Source of the DNA: Plasmopara viticola
Taxonomy: Eukaryota > Oomycota > Peronosporomycetes > Peronosporales > Peronosporaceae
NCBI GenBank assembly: GCA_001695595.3
Contig: MBPM02000020.1
Span: 124,001 to 188,000 of the forward strand
Length of the DNA stretch: 64,000 nt
Direction of reading: 5' to 3'
Position numbers and translations under genes: made by a program. This document shows, piece after piece, positions 11,348 through 24,503 of this stretch. Below the pieces are notes generated by a model that ran no database searches, was not told the DNA's origin, and saw only the letters and a list, made by a program, of their open reading frames with translations. Each line of letters starts with the position of its first letter. The first letter of the stretch is position 1.

Positions 11348-12239
11348 GTTGAGTTGCTGCACGATCACAGACCCGTCTTGGCTGTTAATCTAGACACGAA
11401 CGGACGCAATCGAGCCGCAACTAAGCGTATAATCATTCTTCCATAGCGCCGAGGCACTCTACGGCCACAGATGCGTTCTGTCTCTCAATCAAGACAGGCA
11501 CAGACGCAATCGAGAATCAATTTAGTGTATAAGCTTTCTTTTGAAATGCCGAGACGCTGCTCTGCCACAGATAAGTACTTTTTTTCTTTCAAGACTCGAA
11601 TCGACGAAAAAGAGCACATCCTAGCATTTGTCACACTTTTGAAGCGTCGAGTTGCTGTACGGTCACAGATACGTCTTGTCTATCAATCTAGACATGCACG
11701 GACGCATCGAGCCGCAACTAGAGAGTAGAATCATTCTTCCATAGCCCAAGGCACTGTACGGCCACAGATGGTTCTGTCTCTCAATGAGACTTGCACGGAC
11801 GCAATCGAGAATCAACTTAGTGTATAATCACTCTTTTGAAGTACCAAGACGCTGCACGGCCACAGTACGTCTTTCTATCTTTCAAGACTCAAACCGACGC
11901 AATAGAGCCACATCTAAACATTTTTAACACTTTGAAGCGTTGAGTTGCTGAAGGGTTGCAGATACGTCTTGGCTGTTAATCTAGACATGCACGGAAGCAA
12001 TCGAGCCGCAAGTTAAGAGTAGAATCGTTCTTCGGTAGCGCCAAGGCACTCTACGGCCACAGATGCGTTCTGTCTCTCACCCGAGACATGCACGGACGCA
12101 ATCGAGACTCAACTTAGCGTATAATAACTCTTTTGATGTACCAAGACGTTGCACGGCCACAGGTACGTCCTTTCAATCTTTCAAGACTCGAACCGACGCA
12201 ATAGAGCCACAACTAAGCCTTTAATCTTACGTTTGCATT
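11348..12239 (+). repeat. HOR unit U11, three trimers (A1-B4-C5, T5, T6)
   Basis: 892 bp. It introduces T5 (GAGACTTGCACGG; GAATCAACTTAGTGTATAATC; GACTCAAACCGACGC) and T6 (TTGCTGAAGGGTTGCAGATACG; GGAAGCAATCGAGCCGC; AATCGTTCTTCGGTAGC; CTCACCCGAGACATG). Confidence 0.85.
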
Positions 12240-13433
12240 GTTGAGTTGCTGCACGATCACAGACCCGTCTTGGCTGTTAATCTAGACACGCACGGACGCA
12301 ATCGAGTCGCAACTAAGCGCATAATCGTTTTTCCATAGCGCCATGGCACTCTACGGCCACAGATGCATTCTGTCTCTTAATCAAGACATGCTCAGACGCA
12401 ATCGAAACTCAACTTAGCGAATAAGCTATCTTTTGAAATGCCGAGACGCTGCACGGCCACAGATAAGTACTTTCTATCTTTCAAGACTCGAATCGACGCA
12501 ATAGAGCCACATCCAAGCATTTGTCATACTTTGATGCGTCGAGTTGCTGTACGGTCACAGGTACGTCTTGGCTATCAATCTAGACATGCACGGACGCAAT
12601 CGAGCCGCAACTAGAGAGTAGAATCATTCTTCCATAGCCCGAGGCACTGTACGGCCACAGATGCGTTCTGTCTCTCAATCGAGACGTGCGCGGACGCAAT
12701 CGAGACTCAACTTGGCGTATAATCACTCTTTTGATGTACCAAGACGCTGCACGGCCATAGATACGTCCTTTCAGTCTTTCAAGACTCGTACCACGCAAAA
12801 AAGCCACAACTAAACCTTTAATCTTACGTTTGAAGCGTTGGGTTGCTGCACGGTCACAGATACGTCTTGGCTATCAATCTAGACATGCACGGACGCAATC
12901 GAGCCGCAACTAGAGAGTAGAATCATTCTTCCATAGCCCAGGCACTGTACGGCCACAGATGGGTTCTGTCTCTCAATTGAGACTTGCACGGACGCAATCG
13001 AGAATCAACTTAGTGTATAATCACTCTTTTGAAGTACCAAGACGCTGCACGGCCACAGGTACGTCCTTTCTATCTTTCAAGACTCAAACCGACGCAATAG
13101 AGCCACATCTAAACATTTTTAACACTTTGAAGCGTTGAGTTGCTGAAGGTTGCAGATACGTCTTGGCTGTTAATCTAGACATGCACGGAAGCAATCGAGC
13201 CGCAAGTTAAGAGTAGAATCGTTCTTCGGTAGCGCCAAGGCACTCTACGGCCACAGATGCGTTCTGTCTCTCACCCGAGACATGCACGGACGCAATCGAG
13301 ACTCAACTTAGCGTATAATAACTCTTTTGATGTACCAAGACGTTGCACGGCCACAGGTACGTCCTTTCAATCTTTCAAGACTCGAACCGACGCAATAGAG
13401 CCACAACTAAGCCTTTAATCTTACGTTTGCATT
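12240..13433 (+). repeat. HOR unit U12, four trimers (T1b, T2, T5, T6)
   Basis: 1194 bp. It is the same length as U2-U5 but its composition is different: T5 and T6 replace T3 and T4. T6 has one base fewer in its GAAGGTTGCAG motif near 13145. Confidence 0.86.
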
Positions 13434-14630
13434 GTTGAGTTGCTGCACGATCACAGACCCGTCTTGGTTGTTAATCTAGACACGCACGGACGCAATCGAG
13501 TCGCAACTAAGCGTATAATCGTTTTTCCATAGCGCCATGGCACTCTACGGCCACAGATGCATTCTGTCTCTTAATCAAGACATGCTCAGACGCAATCGAA
13601 ACTCAACTTAGCGAATAAGCTATCTTTTGAAATGCCGAGACGCTGCACGGCCACAGATAAGTACTTTCTATCTTTCAAGACTCGAATCGACGCAATAGAG
13701 CCACATCCAAGCATTTGTCATACTTTTGATGCGTCGAGTTGCTGTACGGTCACAGGTACGTCTTGGCTATCAATCTAGACATGCACGGACGCAATCGAGC
13801 CGCAACTAGAGAGTAGAATCATTCTTCCATAGCCCCGAGGCACTGTACGGCCACAGATGCGTTCTGTCTCTCAATCGAGACGTGCGCGGACGCAATCGAG
13901 ACTCAACTTGGCGTATAATCACTCTTTTGATGTACCAAGACGCTGCACGGCCATAGATACGTCCTTTCAATCTTTCAAGACTCGTACCACGCAAAAAAGC
14001 CACAACTAAACCTTTAATCTTACGTTTGAAGCGTTGGGTTGCTGCACGGCCACAGATACGTCTTGGCTATCAATCTAGACATGCACGGACGCAATCGAGC
14101 CGCAACTAAAGAGTAGAACCATTCTTCCATAGCCTCGAGGCACTGTATGGCCACAGATGGGTTCTGTCTCTCAATCGAGACGTGCACGGACGCAATCGAG
14201 ACTCAACTTGGCGTATGATCACTCTTTTGAAGTACCAAGACGCTGCACGGCCATAGATACGCTCTTTCTATCTTTCAAGACTCGTACCGACGCAATAATG
14301 CAACATCTAAACGTTTTTACACTTTGAATCGTTGAGTTGCTGCACGGTCATAGATACGTCTTGGCCATCAATCCAGACATACATGGACGCAATCGAGCCG
14401 CAACTAAGCGTATAATCATTCTTCCGTAGCGCCGAGGTACTCTACGGCCACAGATGCGTTCTGTCTCTCAATCAAGACAGGCACACACGCAATCGAGAAT
14501 CAATTTAGTGTATAAGCTTTCTTTTGAAATGCCGAGACGCTGCTCGGCCACAAATAAGTACTTTTTATCTTTCAAGACTCGAACCGACGCAATATAGCCA
14601 CAACAAAGCCTTGAATCTTACGTTTGCATC
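13434..14630 (+). repeat. HOR unit U13, four trimers (T1b, T2, T3, T4)
   Basis: 1197 bp. A T1b start is combined with T2-T4 of the U6 kind (CTTGGCCATCAATCC in A4). Confidence 0.87.
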
Positions 14631-15528
14631 GTTGAGTTGCTGCACGATCACAGACCCGTCTTGGCTGTTAATCTAGACACGCACGGACGCAATCGAGTCG
14701 CAACTAAGCGTATAATCATTCTTCCATAGCGTCGAGGTACTCTACGGCCACAGATGCGTTCTGTCTCTCAATCAAGACAGGCACAGACGCAATCAAGACT
14801 CAACTAAGCGTATAAGCTTTCTTCTGAGATGCCGAGACGCTGCACGTTCACAGATAAGTACTTTCTATCTTTCAAGACTCGAATCGACGCAATAGAGCCA
14901 CATCCAAGCATTTGTCATACTTTTGATGCGTCGAGTTGCTGTACGGTCACAGGTACGTCTTGGCTATCAATCTAGACATCCACGGACGCAATCGAGCCGC
15001 AACTAGAGAGTAGAATCATTCTTCCATAGCCCCGAGGCACTGTACGGCCACAGATGCGTTCTGTCTCTCAATCGAGACGTGCACAGACGCAATCGAGACT
15101 CAACTTGGCGTATAATCACTCTTTTGAAGTATTAAGACGCTGCACGGCCATAGATACGTTCTTTCTATCTTTCAAGACTCGTACCGACGCAATAAAGCAA
15201 CGTCTAAACTTTTTTACACTTTAAATCGTTGAGTTGCTGCACGGTCATAGATACGTCTTGGCTATCAATCCAGACATACATGGACGCAATCGAGCCGCAA
15301 GTAAATAGTAGAATCATTCTTCCATAGCGCCGAGGCACTCTACGGCCACAGATGCGTTCTGTCTCTCAATCAAGACAGGCACACACGCAATCGAGAATCA
15401 ATTTAGTGTATAAGCTTTCTTTTGAAATGCCGAGACGCTGCTCGGCCACAAATAAGTACTTTTTAGCTTTCATGACTCGAACCGACGCAATACAGCCACA
15501 ACAAAGCCTTAAACCTTACGTTTGCATC
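14631..15528 (+). repeat. HOR unit U14, three trimers (T1, A2/B2/C3, T4)
   Basis: 898 bp. C3 begins with a private GAAGTATTAAGACG (near 15125), also found in U18. T4 has GCAAGTAAATAGTAG in A4 and TTTTTAGCTTTCATGACTC in C4. Confidence 0.86.
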
Positions 15529-16426
15529 GTTGAGTTGCTGCACGATCACAGACCCGTCTTGGCTGTTAATCTAGACACGAACGGACGCAATCGAGCCGCA
15601 ACTAAGCGTATAATCATTCTTCCATAGCGCCGAGGCACTCTACGGCCACAGATGCGTTCTGTCTCTCAATCAAGACAGGCACAGACGCAATCGAGAATCA
15701 ATTTAGTGTATAAGCTTTCTTTTGAAATGCCGAGACGCTGCTCTGCCACAGATAAGTACTTTTTTTCTTTCAAGACTCGAATCGACGAAAAAGAGGCACA
15801 TCCTAGCATTTGTCACACTTTTGAAGCGTCGAGTTGTTGTACGGTCACAGATACGTCTTGTCTATCAATCTAGACATGCACGGACGCGATCGAGTCGCAA
15901 CTAGAGAGTAGAATCATTCTTCCATAGCCCAAGGCACTGTACGGCCACAGATGGGTTCTGTCTCTCAATTGAGACTTGCACGGACGCAATCGAGAATCAA
16001 CTTAGTGTATAATCACTCTTTTGAAGTACCAAGACGCTGCACGGCCACAGGTACGTCCTTTCTATCTTTCAAGACTCAAACCGACGCAATAGAGCCACAT
16101 CTAAACATTTTTAACACTTTGAAGCGTTGAGTTGCTGAAGGGTTGCAGATACGTCTTGGCTGTTAATCTAGACATGCACGGAAGCAATCGAGCCGCAAGT
16201 TAAGAGTAGAATCGTTCTTCCATAGCGCCAAGGCACTCTACGGCCACAGATGCGTTCTGTCTCTCAATCGAGACATGCACGGACGCAATCGAGACTCAAC
16301 TTAGCGTATAATAACTCTTTTGATGTACCAAGACGTTGCACGGCCACAGGTACGTCCTTTCAATCTTTCAAGACTCGAACCGACGCAATAGAGCCACAAC
16401 TAAGCCTTTAATCTTACGTTTGCATT
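15529..16426 (+). repeat. HOR unit U15, three trimers (A1-B4-C5, T5, T6)
   Basis: 898 bp with the same composition as U11 and U20. T6 here reads CGTTCTTCCATAGC and CTCAATCGAGACATG instead of the TTCGGTAGC and CTCACCC forms. Confidence 0.86.
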
Positions 16427-17624
16427 GTTGAGTTGCTGCACGATCACAGACCCGTCTTGGCTGTTAATCTAGACACGCACGGACGCAATCGAGTCGCAAC
16501 TAAGCGTATAATCGTTTTTCCATAGCGCCATGGCACTCTACGGCCACAGATGCATTCTGTCTCTTAATCAAGACATGCTCAGACGCAATCGAAACTCAAC
16601 TTAGCGAATAAGCTATCTTTTGAAATGCCGAGACGCTGCACGGCCACAGATAAGTACTTTCTATCTTTCAAGACTCGAATCGACGCAATAGAGCCACATC
16701 CAAGCATTTGTCATACTTTTGATGCGTCGAGTTGCTGTACGGTCACAGGTACGTCTTGGCTATCAATCTAGACATGCACGGACGCAATCGAGCCGCAACT
16801 AGAGAGTAGAATCATTCTTCCATAGCCCCGAGGCACTGTACGGCCACAGATGCGTTCTGTCTCTCAATCGAGACGTGCGCGACGCAATCGAGACTCAACT
16901 TGGCGTATAATCACTCTTTTGATGTACCAAGACGCTGCACGGCCATAGATACGTCCTTTCAATCTTTCAAGACTCGTACCAACGCAAAAAAGCCACAACT
17001 AAACCTTTAATCTTACGTTTGAAGCGTTGGGTTGCTGCACGGTCACAGATACGTCTTGTCTATCAATCTAGACATGCACGGACGCGATCGAGTCGCAACT
17101 AGAGAGTAGAATCATTCTTCCATAGTCCAAGGCACTGTACGGCCACAGATGGGTTCTGTCTCTCAATTGAGACTTGCACGGACGCAATCGAGAATCAACT
17201 TAGTGTATAATCACTCTTTTGAAGTACCAAGACGCTGCACGGCCACAGGTACGTCCTTTCTATCTTTCAAGACTCAAACCGACGCAATAGAGCCACATCT
17301 AAACATTTTTAACACTTTGAAGCGTTGAGTTGCTGAAGGGTTGCAGATACGTCTTGGCTGTTAATCTAGACATGCACGGAAGCAATCGAGCCGCAAGTTA
17401 AGAGTAGAATCGTTCTTCGGTAGCGCCAAGGCACTCTACGGCCACAGATGCGTTCTGTCTCTCACCCGAGACATGCACGGACGCAATCGAGACTCAACTT
17501 AGCGTATAATAACTCTTTTGATGTACCAAGACGTTGCACGGCCACAGGTACGTCCTTTCAATCTTTCAAGACTCGAACCGACGCAATAGAGCCACAACTA
17601 AGCCTTTAATCTTACGTTTGCATT
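16427..17624 (+). repeat. HOR unit U16, four trimers (T1b, T2, T5, T6)
   Basis: 1198 bp with the same composition as U12. The T5 A monomer (GTCTTGTCTATCAATC; GCGATCGAGTCGC near 17090) is the variant that follows C5 elsewhere. Confidence 0.86.
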
Positions 17625-18828
17625 GTTGAGTTGCTGCACGATCACAGACCCGTCTTGGTTGTTAATCTAGACACGCACGGACGCAATCGAGTCGCAACTA
17701 AGCGTATAATCGTTTTTTCCATAGCGCCATGGCACTCTACGGCCACAGATGCATTCTGTCTCTTAATCAAGACATGCTCAGACGCAATCGAAACTCAACT
17801 TAGCGAATAAGCTATCTTTTGAAATGCCGAGACGCTGCACGGCCACAGATAAGTACTTTCTATCTTTCAAGACTCGAATCGACGCAATAGAGCCACATCC
17901 AAGCATTTGTCATACTTTTGATGCGTCGAGTTGCTGTACGGTCACAGGTACGTCTTGGCTATCAATCTAGACATGCACGGACGCAATCGAGCCGCAACTA
18001 GAGAGTAGAATCATTCTTCCATAGCCCCGAGGCACTGTACGGCCACAGATGCGTTCTGTCTCTCAATCGAGACGTGCACGGACGCAATCGAGACTCAACT
18101 TGGCGTATAATCACTCTTTTGATGTACCAAGACGCTGCACGGCCATAGATACGTCCTTTCAATCTTTCAAGACTCGTACCGACGCAAAAAAGCCACAACT
18201 AAACCTTTAATCTTACGTTTGAAGCGTTGGGTTGCTGCACGGCCACAGATACGTCTTGGCTATCAATCTAGACATGCACGGACGCAATCGAGCCGCAACT
18301 AAAGAGTAGAACCATTCTTCCATAGCCTCGAGGCACTGTATGGCCACAGATGGTTCTGTCTCTCAATCGAGACGTGCACGGACGCAATCGAGACTCAACT
18401 TGGCGTAAAATACCTCTTTTGAAGTACCAAGACGCTGCACGGCCATAGATACGCTCTTTCTATCTTTCAAGACTCGTACCGACGCAATAATGCAACATCT
18501 AAACGTTTTTACACTTTGAATCGTTGAGTTGCTGCACGGTCATAGATACGTCTTGGCTATCAATCATGGACAATCGATACATGGACGCATCGAGCCGCAA
18601 CTAAGCGTATAATCATTCTTCCGTAGCGCCGAGGTACTCTACGGCCACAGATGCGTTCTGTCTCTCAATCAAGACAGGCACAGACGCAATCGAGAATCAA
18701 TTTTAGTGTATAAGCTTTCTTTTGAAATGCCGAGACGCTGCTCGGCCACAAATAAGTACTTTTTATCTTTCAAGACTCGAACCGACGCAATATAGCCACA
18801 ACAAAGCCTTGAATCTTACGTTTGCATC
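17625..18828 (+). repeat. HOR unit U17, four trimers (T1b, T2, T3, T4) with a small insertion
   Basis: 1204 bp with the same composition as U13. The A4 core near 18563-18590 is scrambled: ATCATGGACAATCGATACAT replaces the usual ATCTAGACATACAT, adding several bases and partly repeating the ATGGACAATCGA motif. Confidence 0.86.
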
Positions 18829-20017
18829 GTTGAGTTGCTGCACGATCACAGACCCGTCTTGGCTGTTAATCTAGACACGCACGGACGCAATCGAGTCGCA
18901 ACTAAGCGTATAATCATTCTTCCATAGCGTCGAGGTACTCTACGGCCACAGATGCGTTCTGTCTCTTAATCAAGACAGGCACAGACGCAATCAAGACTCA
19001 ACTAAGCGTATAAGCTTTCTTCTGAGATGCCGAGACGCTGCACGTTCACAGATAAGTACTTTCTATCTTTCAAGACTCGAATCGACGCAATAGAGCCACA
19101 TCCAAGCATTTGTCATACTTTTGATGCGTCGAGTTGCTGTACGGTCACAGGTACGTCTTGGCTATCAATCTAGACATCCACGGACGCAATCGAGCCGCAA
19201 CTAGAGAGTAGAATCATTCTTCCATAGCCCCGAGGCACTGTACGGCCACAGATGCGTTCTGTCTCTCAATCGAGACGTGCACGGACGCAATCGAGACTCA
19301 ACTTGGCGTATAATCACTCTTTTGAAGTATTAAGACGCTGCACGGCCATAGATACGTCTTTCAATCTTTCAAGACTCGTACCGACGAAAAAAACACAACT
19401 AAACCTTTAATCTTACGTTTGAAGCGTTGGGTTGCTGCACGGCCACAGATACGTCTTGGCTATCAATCTAGACATGCACGGACGCAATCGAGCCGCAACT
19501 AAAGAGTAGAACCATTCTTCCATAGCCTCGAGGCACTGTATGGCCACAGATGGTTCTGTCTCTCAATCGAGACGTGCACGGACGCAATCGAGACTCAACT
19601 TGGCGTATGATCACTCTTTTGAAGTACCAAGACGCTGCACGGCCATAGATACGCTCTTTCTATCTTTCAAGACTCGTACCGACGCAATAAATGCAACATC
19701 TAAACGTTTTTACACTTTGAATCGTTGAGTTGCTGCACGGTCATAGATACGTCTTGGCCATCAATCCAGACATACATGGACGCAATCGAGCCGCAACTAA
19801 GCGTATAATCATTCTTCCATAGCCCGAGGCACTCTACGGCCACAGATGCGTTCTGTCTCTCAATCGAGACATGCACGGACGCAATCGAGACTCAACTTAG
19901 CGTAATAACTCTTTTGATGTACCAGACGTGCACGGCCACAGTACGTCCTTTCAATCTTTCAAGACTCGAACCGACGCAATAGAGCCACAACTAAGCCTTT
20001 AATCTTACGTTTGCATT
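18829..20017 (+). repeat. HOR unit U18, four trimers (T1, A2/B2/C2, T3, T4-like)
   Basis: 1189 bp. It shares the GAAGTATTAAGACG variant with U14. The last trimer, 19730-20017, has lost several single bases (AGCGTAATAAC, ACCAGACGTGCACGG, CACAGTACG). Confidence 0.84.
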
Positions 20018-20913
20018 GTTGAGTTGCTGCACGATCACAGACCCGTCTTGGCTGTTAATCTAGACACGCACGGACGCAATCGAGTCGCAACTAAGCGTAT
20101 AATCGTTCTTCCATAGCGCCAGGCACTCTACGGCCACAGATGCGTTCTGTCTCTTAATCAAGACATGCTCAGACGCAATCGAAACTCAACTTAGCGTAAT
20201 AAGCTTCTTTTGAAATGCCGAGACGCTGCACGGCCACAGATAAGTACTTTCTATCTTTCAAGACTCGAATCGACGCAATAGAGCCACATCCAAGCATTTG
20301 TCATACTTTTGATGCGTCGAGTTGCTGTACGGTCACAGGTACGTCTTGGCTATCAATCTAGACATGCACGGACGCAATCGAGCCGCAACTAGAGAGTAGA
20401 ATCATTCTTCCATAGCCCGAGGCACTGTACGGCCACAGATGCGTTCTGTCTCTCAATCGAGACGTGCGCGGACGCAATCGAGACTCAATTTGGCGTATAA
20501 TCACTCTTTTGAAGTACCAAGACGCTGCACGGCCATAGATACGTTCTTTCTATCTTTCAAGACTCGTACCGACGCAATAAAGCAACATCTAAACTTTTTT
20601 ACACTTTAAATTGTTGAGTTGCTGCACGGTCATAGAAACGTCTTGGCTATCAATCCAGACATACATGGACGCAATCGAGCCGCAAGTAAATAGTAGAATC
20701 ATTCTTCTATAGCGCCGAGGCACTCTACGGCCACAGATGCGTTCTGTCTCTCAATCAAGACAGGCACAGACGCAATCGAGAATCAATTTAGTGTATAAGC
20801 TTTCTTTTGAAATGCCGAGACGCTGCTCGGCCACAAATAAGTACTTTTTAGCTTTCATGACTCGAACCGACGCAATACAGCCACAACAAATCCTTAAACC
20901 TTACGTTTGCATC
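20018..20913 (+). repeat. HOR unit U19, three trimers (T1b, A2/B2/C3, T4)
   Basis: 896 bp. The T1b part again lacks single bases (GCGCCAGGCAC near 20117; GCGTAATAAGC near 20195). The rest matches U14 closely. Confidence 0.84.
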
Positions 20914-21809
20914 GTTGAGTTGCTGCACGATCACAGACCCGTCTTGGCTGTTAATCTAGACACGAACGGACGCAATCGAGCCGCAACTAAGCGTATAATC
21001 ATTCTTCCATAGCGCCGAGGCACTCTACGGCCACAGATGCGTTCTGTCTCTCAATCAAGACAGGCACAGACGCAATCGAGAATCAATTTAGTGTATAAGC
21101 TTTCTTTTGAAATGCCGAGACGCTGCTCTGCCACAGATAAGTACTTTTTTTCTTTCAAGACTCGAATCGACGAAAAAGAGGCACATCCTAGCATTTGTCA
21201 CCTTTTGAAGCGTCGAGTTGTTGTACGGTCACAGATACGTCTTGTCTATCAATCTAGACATGCACGGACGCGATCGAGTCGCAACTAGAGAGTAGAATCA
21301 TTCTTCCATAGTCCAAGGCACTGTACGGCCACAGATGGGTTCTGTCTCTCAATTGAGACATGCACGGACGCAATCGAGAATCAACTTAGTGTATAATCAC
21401 TCTTTTGAAGTACCAAGACGCTGCACGGCCACAGGTACGTCCTTTCTATCTTTCAAGACTCAACCGACGCAATAGAGCCACATCTAAACATTTTTAACAC
21501 TTTGAAGCGTTGAGTTGCTGAAGGGTTGCAGATAGGTCTTGGCTGTTAATCTAGACATGCACGGAAGCAATCGAGCCGCAAGTTAAGAGTAGAATCGTTC
21601 TTCGGTAGCGCCAAGGCACTCTACGGCCACAGATGCATTCTGTCTCTCACCCGAGACATGCACGGACGCAATCGAGACTCAACTTAGCGTATAATAACTC
21701 TTTTGATGTACCAAGACACTGCACGGCCACAGGTACGTCCTTTCAATCTTTCAAGACTCGAACCGACGCAATAGAGCCACAACTAAGCCTTTAATCTTAC
21801 GTTTGCATT
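20914..21809 (+). repeat. HOR unit U20, three trimers (A1-B4-C5, T5, T6)
   Basis: 896 bp. It lies 5385 bp downstream of the equivalent unit U15 and matches it closely, with CACCTTTTGAAGC at the end of C5 (2 bp shorter). Confidence 0.86.
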
Positions 21810-23605
21810 GTTGAGTTGCTGCACGATCACAGACCCGTCTTGGCTGTTAATCTAGACACGCACGGACGCAATCGAGTCGCAACTAAGCGTATAATCGTTT
21901 TCCATAGCGCCATGGCACTCTACGGCCACAGATGCATTCTGTCTCTTAATCAAGACATGCTCAGACGCAATCGAAACTCAACTTAGCGAATAAGCTATCT
22001 TTTGAAATGCCGAGACGCTGCACGGCCACAGATAAGTACTTTCTATCTTTCAAGACTCGAATCGACGCAATAGAGCCACATCCAAGCATTTGTCATACTT
22101 TTGATGCGTCGAGTTGCTGTACGGTCACAGGTACGTCTTGGCTATCAATCTAGACATGCACGGACGCAATCGAGCCGCAACTAGAGAGTAGAACCATTCT
22201 TCCATAGCCCCGAGGCACTGTACGGCCACAGATGCGTTCTGTCTCTCAAACGAGACGTGCGCGGACGCAATCGAGACTCAACTTGGCGTATAATCACTCT
22301 TTTGATGTACCAAGACGCTGCACGGCCATAGATACGTCCTTTCAATCTTTCAAGACTCGTACCAACGCAAAAAAGCCACAACTAAACCTTTAATCTTACG
22401 TTTGAAGCGTTAGGTTGCTTCACGGCCACAGATACGTCTTGGCTTTCAATCTAGACATGCACGGACGCAATCGAGCCGCAACTAAAGAGTAGAACCATTC
22501 TTCCATAGCCTCGAGGCACTGTACGGCCACAGATGGGTTCTGTCTCTCAATCAAGACATCCATAGACGCAATCGAGACTCAACTAAGCGTATAAGCTCTT
22601 TTGAAATGCCGAGACGCTGCACGGCCATAAATACGTCCTTTCTATCTTTCAAGACTCGAACCGACGCAAAAGAACCACAATTAAACAGTTAATCTTACGT
22701 TTGAAGCGTCGAGTTGCTGTACGGTCACAGATACGTCTTGGCTATCAATCTAGAAATGCCCGGACTCAATCGAGCCGAGACTAAGCTTATAATCATTCTT
22801 CCATAGCCCCGAGGCACTGTACGGCCACAGATGCGTTCTGTCTCTCAAACGAGACGTGCGCGGACGCAATCGAGACTCAACTTGGCGTATAATCACTCTT
22901 TTGATGTACCAAGACGCTGCACGGCCATAGATACGTCCTTTCAATCTTTCAAGACTCGTACCAACGCAAAAAAGCCACAACTAAACCTTTAATCTTACGT
23001 TTGAAGCGTTAGGTTGCTTCACGGCCACAGATACGTCTTGGCTTTCAATCTAGACATGCACGGACGCAATCGAGCCGCAACTAAAGAGTAGAACCATTCT
23101 TCCATAGCCTCGAGGCACTGTACGGCCACAGATGGGTTCTGTCTCTCAATCGAGACGTGCACGGACGCAATCGAGACTCAACTTGGCGTATGATCACTCT
23201 TTTGAAGTACCAAGACGCTGCACGGCCATAGATACGCTCTTTTTATCTTTCAAGACTCGTACCGACGCAATAATGCAACATCTAAACGTTTTTACACTTT
23301 GAATCGTTGAGTTGCTGCACGGTCATAGATACGTCTTGGCCATCAATCCAGACATACATGGACGCAATCGAGCCGCAACTAAGCGTATAATCATTCTTCC
23401 GTAGCGCCGAGGTACTCTACGGCCACAGATGCGTTCTGTCTCTCAATCAAGACAGGCACAGACGCAATCGAGAATCAATTTAGTGTATAAGCTTTCTTTT
23501 GAAATGCCGAGACGCTGCTCGGCCACAAATAAGTACTTTTTATCTTTCAAGACTCGAACCGACGCAATATAGCCACAACAAAGCCTTGAATCTTACGTTT
23601 GCATC
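21810..23605 (+). repeat. HOR unit U21, six trimers with an internal ~599-bp duplication
   Basis: 1796 bp. T1b and T2 are followed by a partly T3 trimer with a diverged B/C (GACATCCATAGACGC; GGCCATAAATACG). An odd A monomer follows (GAAATGCCCGGACTC; AGACTAAGCTTATAATC, near 22753-22793). Then B2-C2 repeats, followed by T3 and T4. The rare CTCTCAAACGAGACG variant occurs in both B2 copies (near 22245 and 22845), which proves the internal duplication. Confidence 0.86.
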
Positions 23606-24503
23606 GTTGAGTTGCTGCACGATCACAGACCCGTCTTCGCTGTTAATCTAGACACGCACGGACGCAATCGAGCCGCAACTAAGCGTATAATCATTCTTCC
23701 ATAGCGTCGAGGTACTCTACGGCCACAGATGCGTTCTGTCTCTCAATCAAGACAGGCACAGACGCAATCAAGACTCAACTAAGCGTATAAGCTTTCTTCT
23801 GAGATGCCGAGACGCTGCACGTTCACAGATAAGTACTTTCTATCTTTCAAGACTCGAATCGACGCACTAGAGCCACATCCAAGCATTTGTCATACTTTTG
23901 ATGCGTCGAGTTGCTGTACGGTCACAGGTACGTCTTGGCTATCAATCTAGACATGCACGGACGCAATCGAGCCGCAACTAGAGAGTAGAATCATTCTTCC
24001 ATAGCCCAAGGCACTGTACGGCCACAGATGGGTTCTGTCTCTCAATTGTGACATGCACGGACGCAATCGAGAATCAACTTAGTGTATAATCACTCTTTTG
24101 AAGTACCAAGACGCTGCACGGCCACAGGTACGTCCTTTCCATCTTTCAAGACTCAAACCGACGCAATAGAGCCAAATCTAAACATTCTTAACACTTTGAA
24201 GCGTTGAGTTGCTGAAGGGTTGCAGATACGTCTTGGCTGTCAATCTAGACATGCACGGAAGCAATCGAGCCGCAAGTTAAGAGTAGAATCGTTCTTCGGT
24301 AGCGCCAAGGCACTCTACGGCCACAGGTGCGTTCTGTCTCTCACCCGAGACATGCACGGACGCAATCGAGACTCAACTTAGCGTATAATAACTCTTTTGA
24401 TGTACCAAGACGTTGCACGGCCACAGGTACGTCCTTTCAATCTTTCAAGACTCGAACCGACGCAATAGAGCCACAACTAAGCCTTTAATCTTACGTTTGC
24501 ATT
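23606..24503 (+). repeat. HOR unit U22, three trimers (T1, T5, T6)
   Basis: 898 bp. T5 has CAATTGTGACATGC (near 24043) and T6 has CTGTCAATCTAG, a T6 variant also seen in the patch at 27.7 kb. Confidence 0.86.

Noticed and set aside
18563..18590. Insertion-sequence footprint in the A4 monomer
   Set aside because: Only a few extra bases are present and they partly repeat the local ATGGACAATCGA motif. Replication slippage or a consensus error explains it better.
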